64,000 bases of DNA from an uncultured Eubacteriales bacterium (GTDB lineage Bacteria > Bacillota > Clostridia > Oscillospirales > Oscillospiraceae), in the NCBI GenBank assembly GCA_958402445.1, contig CATXTO010000006.1, forward strand, positions 1 through 64,000, in the 5' to 3' direction. The translations under genes were made by a program, and so were the position numbers. Shown here in pieces: positions 1 through 7,616 of the stretch (the first letter of the stretch is position 1; every line of letters starts with the position of its first letter). The notes under the pieces are model-generated. The model had not been told where the DNA came from, did no database searches, and saw nothing but the letters and a program-made list of their open reading frames with translations.

Positions 1-22
1 TACCTCACATCTGCCAGATAAA

Positions 23-160
23 TTACATTGCTTTCAGTTTGTATCTCAGTAGATTCGGCCCCAGGAGGCCATATACCCCTGGCTGCAAAGAAACAGAGAA
101 ACGGTTAATTGCAATTTTGTCTTTATATCGTTTACTGATTTTATCTATATCAAGCACCAT
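23..160 (-). pseudogene. ABC transporter ATP-binding protein, N-terminal fragment
   Basis: An ATG at 158-160 behind GGAGGAG opens a 45-codon frame that reads like the start of an ABC-2 type ATPase (LDIDKISKRYKDKIAIN, then GVYGLLGPN). The P-loop should continue GAGKST, but the sequence goes straight to LLRYKLKAM and a stop at 23-25. Walker A is therefore missing. The start overlaps the end of the upstream membrane-protein gene by 11 nt, so it was the last known gene of that operon. The sequence beyond base 52 no longer fits the family in this frame, so a deletion or rearrangement is likely. Family assignment is fairly firm. Whether more of the gene survives left of the window cannot be seen. 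Confidence 0.6.
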
Positions 161-890
161 AACAACGCTCCTCCATACCTTTGAATCGGATCGCCGTCAT
201 CCCAATAGCAAACAGCATCAAGACAACACTTCCGAAGTAAAAACCCAGCCATGTATTATTTAATAGAAAAGGAGAATTACGCATCTGGATCAACGCCAAA
301 GTTAAAAGTGCAGATATAGATAACATAGCATAAGGCGAAGTGACTTTTATAAAATCAAAGACTATAATAGTTAGCACAATCGAAATATTAAAAGGAATTA
401 GTCCACGGCACAACAATTCTAAAATATCAAGTTGATGATAAATTCCAAACGCAAATGACATAATTCCAATAATTAAAAAGTTACAACTACTTACTAATGC
501 CATTTTTACCGCCAGCGTTTTGATCGGGCTAAAAAAACAGACCGCCTCTGTTTCCCCCATATTATAAAACTGGGTTTTTAATAGTTCCGGTAGAATATAA
601 AAAGTCATTACCGGGACTATTGTTAGGAAAAGTATTTGAATATCCTCTAACCTTTGTGTACTCGTAAAGTTTAAGAGGAACAGCAAAAAACAAATAAACT
701 GTATTAACCAAAATACTTTTGAAATACTCTGGAGTTGATTTAGTACAAAATTTTGTTTTGCACCTACATTTTTTGTCTGTTGTGACAACAGCTCTGCCGC
801 TTTCTTAATTGTGTCTTGCTTGGCGCAATCTCTCGTTTTAACTACCGGATAAGCGGATATAAAATCGTAAAATGATTGATTATCTTTCAA
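150..890 (-). CDS. six-helix membrane protein of sigma-factor operon
   Basis: 246 aa starting at TTG (888-890), which overlaps the stop of the ECF sigma gene (887-889), so translation is probably coupled. After a polar N-terminus of about 55 residues there are roughly six hydrophobic segments (about 57-74, 84-101, 125-148, 160-182, 188-205, 215-235). No domain is recognised. Its place between a sigma factor and an ABC ATPase suggests either the permease of a small ABC-2 exporter or a membrane anti-sigma/sensor. I favour a permease because the ATPase follows directly. AT-rich codon use matches the rest of this element rather than the chromosome core. Confidence 0.7.
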   Translation of the reverse strand: MKDNQSFYDFISAYPVVKTRDCAKQDTIKKAAELLSQQTKNVGAKQNFVLNQLQSISKVFWLIQFICFLLFLLNFTSTQRLEDIQILFLTIVPVMTFYILPELLKTQFYNMGETEAVCFFSPIKTLAVKMALVSSCNFLIIGIMSFAFGIYHQLDILELLCRGLIPFNISIVLTIIVFDFIKVTSPYAMLSISALLTLALIQMRNSPFLLNNTWLGFYFGSVVLMLFAIGMTAIRFKGMEERCYGA

Positions 891-1423
891 TCGGACTCGA
901 CCTCCTTCAATAAAACTTTTAATTTATTTAAACCCTGACTAATGCGTGATTTTACAGTCGATGGGTTTGTTCCTGTTATTTTTGCAATATCCTTAATTTT
1001 CATGTTGTGGAAGTATCGGAGCAGGATTGCATCTTTCTGCATATCAGGTAATTCCCCTAACGCTTCTTTCAAACAAGTGTGCTGTGCTTGTTCAATGAAA
1101 ATCCCCTCAATGTCTATCCCTGCATCAATACCTATTGAATTGAGTTCCTCTTGCATATGTGATTTATTTTTTCTAAAATAATCATTTGCCGCATTTACTG
1201 CAATCGTAAATATATAATTAGAAAACTTCCCCGTAGGGCGGTAACGCGATAGGGTATTAACTAGTCGTAGAAAAACTTCCTGGGTTAAATCTTCTGCAAG
1301 TTCTACATTTCTGACCTTGCGAAATAAATATGAAAAAATATTATCATAGTATTTATCGATAAGTTTTTCTAATGTTGCTATATCGCCTTTTTGGGCTTTT
1401 CGGATAAGCGTAAAGTCTGTGAT
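887..1423 (-). CDS. ECF-type RNA polymerase sigma factor lacking a standard start codon
   Basis: The 178-aa reading frame has sigma region 2 (from LIDKYYDNIFSYLFRKV through ELAEDLTQEVFLRLV) and region 4 with its helix-turn-helix (LPDMQKDAILLRY, then IKDIAKITGTNPSTVKSRI), the normal size of an ECF factor. No in-frame ATG, GTG or TTG exists between the upstream stop and Met at 1154-1156, and starting there would remove all of region 2. A good ribosome site (AGAGGGGGGAG on the minus strand) lies four bases before ATC at 1421-1423, giving ITDFTLIRKAQ. Either ATC replaces a lost ATG or it is used as a rare start. The gene lies 35 nt after a lipoprotein gene and overlaps the next gene. Confidence 0.75.
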   Translation of the reverse strand: MTDFTLIRKAQKGDIATLEKLIDKYYDNIFSYLFRKVRNVELAEDLTQEVFLRLVNTLSRYRPTGKFSNYIFTIAVNAANDYFRKNKSHMQEELNSIGIDAGIDIEGIFIEQAQHTCLKEALGELPDMQKDAILLRYFHNMKIKDIAKITGTNPSTVKSRISQGLNKLKVLLKEVESD

Positions 1424-1458
1424 ATAGCTCCCCCCTCTTTTTAAGACATAGGCACTTT

Positions 1459-1845
1459 CTAATCAATCGCCAACATTAAAGAAAAGATTTCATATTCATC
1501 ATCGGTATTATCCTTGCCATACAATTTTATAGAAGAAGTCATATCGTCGAGATCAATACCATCTGGTAAATATAACTCGCTTCCGACCTCCAAACAGTTT
1601 GAGGTATTATTGCTTTCTACTGGCTCCGTTTTTGAAAGTAAAGTTTCTACTGTTCCAATGGCGGTATAGCCATCCGGGAGGGTATTACAGCTATCTCCAG
1701 TTGAAATAAAAAGATGGTCACTTACATAAACGCGATCTGAATATATCTTAATCTCTGATGTATCTTCCCCACAGGCAGCTAAACTGAACAATAGTGCGGG
1801 AACAACTGTCAGAGCAAGCGCGTACTTTTTTGCAAAGAATTTCAT
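1459..1845 (-). CDS. small lipoprotein upstream of sigma factor
   Basis: 128 aa with a clear lipoprotein signal: basic MKFFAKKY, a hydrophobic core, and lipobox LAAC with Cys at about residue 25. The mature part is acidic and has no recognised domain. The start is supported by AGGAGG about eight bases upstream (1851-1860). As first gene of an operon with an ECF sigma factor it may be a target or sensor partner of that factor, but this is inference from position only. Nothing in it resembles a known anti-sigma domain. Confidence 0.7.
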   Translation of the reverse strand: MKFFAKKYALALTVVPALLFSLAACGEDTSEIKIYSDRVYVSDHLFISTGDSCNTLPDGYTAIGTVETLLSKTEPVESNNTSNCLEVGSELYLPDGIDLDDMTSSIKLYGKDNTDDEYEIFSLMLAID

Positions 1846-1940
1846 TGTAATTGCCTCCTGTTTTGGTGTTCTACTTATATTAACGTGATTTTTTCAAAAA
1901 GGACTTAAAATAGCAGAAAATTTTTTGAGAGCAGTTGTAG

Positions 1941-2027
1941 CGTGTAAGCGCACGTTTCGGCAAGCAAGACAAGTGTATAGACACTTGCCATTTTCGCCCC
2001 GCGAAAATGCTTGTTGGGGTGCCCCAA
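1941..2027. repeat. cluster of consecutive inverted repeats (oriT-like)
   Basis: Four short palindromes follow one another: CGTG/CACG (1941-1954), CAAGTGT-ATAG-ACACTTG (1970-1987), CATTTTCGC-CCC-GCGAAAATG (1989-2009) and TTGGGG-TG-CCCCAA (2014-2027). Serial inverted repeats of this kind are typical of transfer origins or relaxase/recombinase binding regions. No relaxase gene is visible here, and the insertion sequence begins 60 bases further on. The role is inferred from structure only. Confidence 0.4.
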
Positions 2028-2087
2028 GACCCGCTGGCACCTCTGGCCTCGTCAGCACAAACTGCGCTGGCTACTTCTGGCCAACTT

Positions 2088-3592
2088 GGGGCTGTTAACA
2101 AAGTATGCAACAAGGGAAAGTGGTGGTAAAATAAGAGAAAAGGCCGGTGGAGTGGTGCAGGATGCAGCTAAAATATTACATGGTGACGATAGAAGACCTG
2201 GTGCCGAAGGGGCATTTTCTGCGGAAACTGGAGGCGGCGCTGGATCTGAGCTTCATGTACGAGGAGACAGCGCATCTGTACAGCCGGAAAACGGGCCGGC
2301 CTTCTATCGATCCTGTTGTGCTGGTGAAGTATCTGCTGGTGGGCTACCTGTACGGCATCCCGTCGGAGCGGCAGATCGAGGTGCGGTGCGCGGACAGCAA
2401 TTCCATTCGGTGGTATCTGGGTTTGGATTTGGACGGGCGCGTGCCGGACCACAGCACAATCAGCCAGTTAAGGCGACGGAAGCCGTCATTCCGGAAGGTA
2501 TTCCGGCGGCTGTTTGAGAAAGTGGTAGGACAGTGCATCGCAAAAGGCCTGGCCAGCGGACGGGTAGTAGGGACGGACTCCACCCATGTGAAAGCGAACG
2601 CGTCCCGTGCATCGGAGGAGCTTATGGAAATGCCTGAGGAGCCGGGTGCGTACTGGGAGCGGTTGAACGCCTATGAAGAGGAGGGCCTGGAGGAGCTGGA
2701 GAGGAGGACGGGGAAACGGCGGAAGAAACGGATAAAGCAGATCAAGAAAGATAGCCGCCGCAGCCATAAACGTATAAGCCGCACGGACCAGGAATCCGAC
2801 CATATGAAGCGCCCGGGCAAGCCGCAGGGACCGCACTACCTCGCCCACCAAACGGTGGACTGTGACCATGGGGTGATTCTTGGCGTCACAGTGACGCCGG
2901 GCGACGTCCACGACTCCGTGCCGTATCTGGAGCATCTGGAGCAGGTCCACCGAACCGTTCTTCCCATCCGGACCGCCACGGCGTACGCCGCCTAAGATTT
3001 CCCACTGGCCCACAGGGAGCTGGAAAAGCTCGGCATCACCTTCTGCGTCAGGCCACAGCCGTTTGCGGACAGAACGGAAGTGGAGTTCAAACGAGACGCC
3101 TTCATCTATGACGAGACGCAGGACCTCTACCGCTGTCCCAATGGGAAGGAGCTGCGCGTGAAGGGTCTCTACCACAGGGCCAGCGGCGTATATTGGGAGT
3201 ATTGGGCGGACCGGGTGGACTGCCGGAGCTGTCCCCTCCGGGCAAAATGCCTGAGCGAACGCGATAAGCGTGGGGCGCGGAAGCTGCTGGACACCTATTT
3301 CCGTTCTGCTGTCCGGCGGGACCTGGCCCGGCAGAACGAGCCGGACTACCTGAACGCCCTGCGCAAGCGGCAAATCTGGTGCGAGGGTACCTTTGCCGCC
3401 CGGAAATGGGGGCACAACTTAACGCGCGTCTTGCGACGAGGATTAAAGGCAGCGGAGGACCACTGCCTCCTCTCGATGACCGCGCTGAACCTCAAACGGA
3501 TGATGAAGCACTTGAGCTGACGCCATTGGGCGCCTTTTTTTCTGCCCACTGGACGATGCGCGTCTTGAATAGGACTCTTTGTCAACAGCCCC
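2088..3592 (+). mobile_element. IS1182-family-like insertion sequence, inactive
   Basis: A 1.5-kb element bounded by imperfect terminal inverted repeats: GGGGCTGTTAACAAAG at 2088 and the complement of GGGGCTGTTGACAAAG ending at 3592. It contains a single transposase reading frame broken by a stop codon. Its GC content is higher than the flanking element. No target duplication is obvious (left flank ends CCAACTT, right flank starts ATTTTG), so flanking DNA may have been lost. Insertion removed the 3' part of the minus-strand gene that starts at 4068. Confidence 0.8.
2162..3520 (+). pseudogene. IS1182-family transposase, nonsense-interrupted
   Basis: DDE transposase. The N-terminal DUF772-type region is clear (VVLVKYLLVGYLYGIPSER), followed by GTDSTHVKAN with the first catalytic Asp, and after the break a Cys-rich region (CRSCPLRAKC) and the C-terminal REGION ending TALNLKRMMKHLS. 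A TAA at 2993-2995 interrupts the frame, and downstream sequence continues in the same frame (DFPLAHRELEKLG). The family normally reads A-D-A-A-Y-D here. The sequence has Y-A-A-stop-D, so the second catalytic Asp has also become Tyr. Two independent lesions indicate an old, inactive copy. The start is placed at ATG 2162 (MQLKYYMVTIEDL); a GTG at 2147 is also open. Confidence 0.85.
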
Positions 3593-4068
3593 ATTTTGTC
3601 TCGTTTCGGCGGCGTGGCCCCGTCAGGGGCCGCCTTATCAGCCATAGACGGGCGGCCTTTGCGGAGCTCCGCCGCTCCCGGCGCAGACTGATCCGCTTTT
3701 TCAGCCTTCGGCGGACGGCCCCGGCGCGGCTTTTTCTGCTCCGCCTCAAGCTCGTTGGAAGTTTTCTCCCACGGCTCCCGATCATCCGGCCCGACCAGTT
3801 CACCGGGCGGCACAGGGCCGGAGCGCCCAGCGTCGGGAACCTCGGCCTCCGGCGCGGGCTGTTCAGCCTGTTTTGCGGCCACACGCGCCGCCGCAAGGTT
3901 AATCACTGTTGTGGAGGGATCGGGGACTTCCTCCATGCCGGGGATCGTGCCCTGTTCCACCGCCTGCTCCGTTACAGAGGGAGCAGGGGGAGCGCCGGGA
4001 ATATCCGGCGAGGGGGCCTCGGGAACGATAGGCTCCTCCGGGCCCATGTTCTTTTTTTCAGCTGCCAT
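3593..4068 (-). pseudogene. truncated element gene, possibly ParB-like N-terminus
   Basis: The ATG at 4066-4068 follows a strong AAGGAGG. About 158 codons remain before the IS right end, after which the frame runs into IS DNA. The product is low complexity: Pro/Ala/Glu-rich, then two AT-hook-like GRPPKAEKADQ / GRPSMADKA repeats and a basic PPKRDK. In my recollection similar GRPPKADK repeats precede the ParB nuclease domain of partition proteins carried by Clostridia conjugative elements, but no ParB domain remains here to test that. The truncation by the IS is seen directly; the ParB link is a weak inference. Confidence 0.5.
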
Positions 4069-4162
4069 TCGCTAACCTCCTTTTTTGTGGTATAAAAAAG
4101 ACCAACATTCGCTGGCCGTAGGGTAATTGCCCTCCTTTCGATTTACAATAATTATAATAGAA

Positions 4163-4192
4163 GTGCCGCCCATAGTCTCACTTGGGCGGCAC
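4163..4192. terminator. hairpin, candidate terminator
   Basis: GTGCCGCCCA pairs with TGGGCGGCAC across a 10-nt loop. There is no long T tract on either strand, so termination is plausible but not certain. It sits in the 525-nt gap between the truncated minus-strand gene and the plus-strand retron-like genes. Confidence 0.4.
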
Positions 4193-4516
4193 AATCTTCC
4201 TTTTATAATTTACAATTATATCTTTGTATGCTATAATTTTTTTGTCAGTACGAGCAGTCAGATCAGACTCCGTTTGGCTCATGGAAACATGGGCGGCATC
4301 GTATCCGATTGATATGGATGCATTCTCTCCAGCACACATCCCTGTATCAGCATCCTCACACACCGACATACCGACACCGGACTTGTTTCCGTAAAATAGT
4401 GTGTATGTGTGTCACGATGTGTAGTGCTATGTTGTTTGCTGTGAGACGAAACAGACAGACCTGTTTTGGGAAGTCGGATTTGTGCTGGTGCGAAAAAGTG
4501 ATATAGGGCTGCATAT

Positions 4517-4583
4517 CTCCTTTGTTATTGGCGGAACGGGAAGTCCCCTCAGCTTCTGTTGGGGGCCAATAATAACGAAGGAG
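4517..4583 (+). promoter_or_regulatory. leader hairpin that covers the ribosome site of the small membrane gene
   Basis: The stretch CTCCTTTGTTATTGGC (4517-4532) can pair with GCCAAT (4565-4570) and AACGAAGGAG (4574-4583), giving about 16 base pairs with one G-T and a 3-nt bulge. The right arm contains AAGGAGG (4578-4584), the ribosome site of the gene starting at 4594. The loop has its own small GGG-AAGT-CCC hairpin. Base pairing is seen in the sequence; that it controls translation, or is part of a retron non-coding RNA, is inference. The rest of the gap (about 4193-4516) shows no convincing gene. Confidence 0.55.
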
Positions 4584-4593
4584 GTGAACATCC

Positions 4594-4794
4594 GTGAAAA
4601 AAGCGGACAAGCCGAGTGTTGTCATCAACATTTATGGTAACAACAACAAGGTTTCCTTTGACGGGAAGCGTTCCCGTCTCCCTGTTATCGCGATTGTTTT
4701 TGTCGCGGTAGCCGTACTGGCTATATCACTTTGCTGCCCTGATTTGCTTGCTGATTTTGTCCGCTGGATAATCGGCAAAGCAATCAACAGCTAA
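4594..4794 (+). CDS. 66-aa single-helix membrane protein next to retron-like RT
   Basis: Starts at GTG nine bases after AAGGAGG. The N-terminus (MKKADKPSVVINIYGNNNKVSFDGKR) is hydrophilic with a NIYGNNN motif. A single strong membrane helix follows at about residues 29-50, then a short tail. The stop is 22 nt before the reverse transcriptase gene, so both are likely co-transcribed. Some retrons (for example Ec48) use small transmembrane proteins as toxic effectors, which makes this the natural effector candidate. I do not recognise the family, and it could also be an unrelated element protein. Confidence 0.7.
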   Translation: MKKADKPSVVINIYGNNNKVSFDGKRSRLPVIAIVFVAVAVLAISLCCPDLLADFVRWIIGKAINS

Positions 4795-4816
4795 CACCAG
4801 CACATTTTAAAAAGAG

Positions 4817-5789
4817 ATGTGTAAACCTTTGGAATATATCGATTGTCCGCCGTTTTCATTGAAATCAAAGAAAGTTTTGCAGCATTCGCTTGGTATCAAG
4901 GACAATCGACTACTTAAGCAAGACTATGTCGCCTCATTGGTTGAGCCGTACATTGATACTAATGGTAAGCCTCGCCTTATAGAGCCACCAAAGCCCGAAT
5001 TAAAAAATGTTCAGAGACGAATAAAGAATATGTTAGGGAGAATAGTAGTTCCCGACAATGTTTTTTCGGGCATTAAAGGCCGTTCATACGCCGATAATGC
5101 TTTTTTTCATACAGGCGAGCATTTGCGGTATCTATTTAAAATTGATTTGACAGCCTTTTTCCCTTCTATTAGCAGGGAAACTGTATATAGATTTTTCCAC
5201 GATGATTTACTTTGTGCTCCAGATATTGCGGATATCCTTACCAATTTTACAACTATTGACTTATTGAAGTCTAAAACTCGAGATATTTCCGCTGTTAGGC
5301 AGTTTCTGAAAGAGAAAAACGTGACCTGTTATAATCATTTGATTTCAGGTGCTCCCACAAGTCAAATTTTATCCTACCTGGTTAATCACAAAATGTTTGA
5401 TGAATTACAGACATTAGCAGATGAGCGTACAATCACCATGACGTTATGTCGATGATATTACTTTCTCAAGTGAGAATTATATATCGCCGCAGTTTAAAGA
5501 AAAAGTATTTGGGATAGTTAAAAAATACAACTATCAAATATCAAAAAAGAAGGTAAAAAGCTACTTAAAACTATATCCCAAATTAGTAACCGGGGTAATA
5601 ATTGATGCTACTGGAAAACCTGCATTAAAAAACTCATTGAGCAAAAAAATTGCCGATGAGCACACTTATTTGCGTGAGCATCAAGAAGATTGTAAAAGTC
5701 GTCAACGATTAAGGGGACTACTCACAGCAGCAAGACAAGTCAATAAAACCGCATACCCTTCTATATATAGCTTTGCTTTTGACAAATAG
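4817..5789 (+). pseudogene. retron-like reverse transcriptase, frameshifted at YVDD
   Basis: Two overlapping frames together give about 323 aa. The first (4817-5455) carries the RT fingers (PRLIEPPKPELKNVQRRI), the retron region X motif NAFFH, the catalytic block KIDLTAFFPSI, and SGAPTSQILSYL. A one-base shift near 5444 moves to the second frame, which begins exactly with YVDDITFS (5445), then ISKKKVKSY and the retron region Y triplet in KLVTGVII, ending at 5789. NAxxH plus VTG are the recognised hallmarks of retron RTs. Without a correct frame the YVDD active site is not made. The ribosome site is weak (AAAGAG abutting ATG), so coupling to the upstream small gene is likely. Low GC suggests transfer. 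Confidence 0.85.
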
Positions 5790-5971
5790 AGTAGTCAAGC
5801 GAAACTCCAGATTGGGAGCTTTCCAGCATCGTGTAAAAGGTCACTACTCGAAGAATGATGGCCAGCGGCCACAGTTCTAATAGATTTCATTATTTGACAA
5901 CTTGAGTCCTCTTTCCTGCGTATCAAAGCATTTCTCCCGTGGCCTCCTTAGAGGGGGCGTTACACGATTGT

Positions 5972-6033
<62 letters not shown>

Positions 6034-6174
6034 TTTTTCTAACCTCTTGATGATTTTTGCATATTCTATCTCTCACAAAATTTGCTTTTTTGCACCCAAG
6101 CCAGATAGGCCCGCATTTTGTGTCCACTTAAAGTATAACCTCAACTTTCCCTGCTTTTCAACTTCATACCATTC

Positions 6175-6206
6175 AAAAAGCGTCCCATTCTTTGGGGCGC
6201 TTTTTG
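6175..6206. terminator. bidirectional terminator hairpin
   Basis: AAAAAGCGTCCC pairs with GGGGCGCTTTTT around a short loop, with A and T runs on both sides, so it can act on either strand. It lies in the 316-nt gap between the tRNA fragment and the histidine kinase gene, which otherwise shows no gene. Confidence 0.75.
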
Positions 6207-6302
6207 CGTTTCAGAGGCGTTCATCCGAACACCTCATTTTTGTAATCATTTTTTAGAAGGTGTGCCGTTCAAACCGGTCAGTTAGCTTTACAATTATTTT
6301 GT

Positions 6303-6340
6303 AGCAAAAACGCCCCATCCTGTCACGCTATGGGCAGGAT
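6303..6340 (-). terminator. candidate terminator of the two-component operon
   Basis: On the minus strand ATCCTG and CAGGAT flank a loop and are followed by GGGGCGTTTTTG. The stem is only six pairs. It is placed just after the stop of the histidine kinase gene. Confidence 0.45.
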
Positions 6341-6349
6341 AAGACATTT

Positions 6350-7612
6350 TTATGCATTATTTAAATGTGCACGGATGCTGAAACAGCTGTTTTCCTCTTC
6401 GATCTCCATATCCCCATAATATTTTCTCAAGCATTGCTTTACGTTATTTAAACCATAGCCATGCCCTTTTTCGTGCTTGCGCATTTGATATGCTTCTCTG
6501 TATGGGTTCTTCAATTGATAGAAGAGAACGTCATTGTGCAGACGCAGGTGCAGGTCAATGCATCGCTGTTCAGCCGGGACTTCTTTACATGCGGCAATGG
6601 CATTGTCCAAGGTATTGCCAATGAGAATATATAAATCTACTGCGGAAATAAACAATGTGGACGGTACTTGCACGTCCAGTTTCAGGTTAATTTCCGCCTC
6701 CTTGGCGGTATGGAGATATTCGCTTAAAATTATGCTCAAAACCGTATTATCAACATCGACAAGGCTATCACAGCTTTCCAGGGCACTTTGCGCCTGCGCC
6801 AAAACCTCACTGGCCTTTTGAAAATTGTTCTCACTCGCCAATGCCTGCATTGCCAACATATACTTACCTATATCATGACGCAACGCACGAGTCTCCTCCT
6901 GCTCCGCATGAAGCTGGGAATAGTATTTTTCTTGCATAGCATAATGGTGTTTTTGTAAAGTTGCCTCTTGTTGGGCTAAGTCGGAAGCCTTTAGCCGTTC
7001 GGAATAAAACACAATTAAAAGATTCATGTACAAAAGTCCAATTGCAACAATGGTAAACGCAGCTGGCAGATCTTTCGCCGATTCCTGGGCATATTTACAG
7101 ATCATGGTTCCTAGGACAAGGCTGGTCACCCAGCCGGGCACCAAAAGTCCCAGAAATCCAAACGTTACAGTCTTTCTTTTCTTTGTAACAGACAAAAGTA
7201 GGAGAACCAAAATCAGAAGCACTGCATGGGTCGTGATTAGATATGCCATCCGCGCATTGCCGAACTTCAGTAGAGCATCATCGCGGATGTGTCCCAGAGA
7301 CAATAAAACCAGCATCGCCCCATTTGTCAACACATATAGCCCATTGAAAACCAAAGTGGCATAGGCAGCTGTATTGAGTTTGGATTCGTACAGAACCAAC
7401 GCCAAAATGAATACGCCGGTAACACTGACACCGGTACGAACCAAGGAGGAAGCCGGGATAAGGCTCACCACTGCCATGATTGCACCGTATAAACTGTAGC
7501 AACCTAGAAAGGCCCAAATTGGCCTGTTTCTCCGCCAGAACATACCACTTAAAAGCATGTGAATCAGGAACAACTCTGCTATCACACAGGAAAGCTCCGT
7601 GATTGTGAGCAC
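6350..7612 (-). CDS. AgrC-like sensor histidine kinase (GHKL type)
   Basis: 420 aa. The N-terminal half (about 1-200) has six to seven membrane helices. A coiled region leads to the phosphoacceptor box ALRHDIGKYM with His at about 246, the form seen in HPK10/AgrC kinases. The C-terminal ATPase has the N box (GNTLDNAIAAC, about 332-342) and a glycine-rich GHGYGLNNVKQCL. It belongs to peptide-sensing kinases that phosphorylate LytTR regulators, and the LytTR regulator lies four bases upstream in the same operon. No AgrD-like peptide or AgrB processing gene is visible nearby, so the signal is unknown. Confidence 0.9.
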   Translation of the reverse strand: MLTITELSCVIAELFLIHMLLSGMFWRRNRPIWAFLGCYSLYGAIMAVVSLIPASSLVRTGVSVTGVFILALVLYESKLNTAAYATLVFNGLYVLTNGAMLVLLSLGHIRDDALLKFGNARMAYLITTHAVLLILVLLLLSVTKKRKTVTFGFLGLLVPGWVTSLVLGTMICKYAQESAKDLPAAFTIVAIGLLYMNLLIVFYSERLKASDLAQQEATLQKHHYAMQEKYYSQLHAEQEETRALRHDIGKYMLAMQALASENNFQKASEVLAQAQSALESCDSLVDVDNTVLSIILSEYLHTAKEAEINLKLDVQVPSTLFISAVDLYILIGNTLDNAIAACKEVPAEQRCIDLHLRLHNDVLFYQLKNPYREAYQMRKHEKGHGYGLNNVKQCLRKYYGDMEIEEENSCFSIRAHLNNA

Positions 7613-7616
7613 AGCG

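Noticed and set aside
1880..2113. 77-codon minus-strand frame across the inverted-repeat cluster
   Set aside because: It crosses the left IS end, has no ribosome site and is explained by the palindromes and IS sequence.
2486..3415. Long minus-strand frame inside the IS
   Set aside because: Shadow of the GC-rich transposase gene; composition and absence of a ribosome site argue against coding.
4178..4369. 63-codon minus-strand frame upstream of the truncated ParB-like gene
   Set aside because: It starts at GTG without a clear ribosome site and its stop lies inside a hairpin loop; possible but not supportable as a gene.
4517..4583. This hairpin alone as a full retron msr-msd
   Set aside because: The loop of 32 nt is too short for a template and no conserved branching-G context was identified; a longer RNA from about 4390 remains possible.
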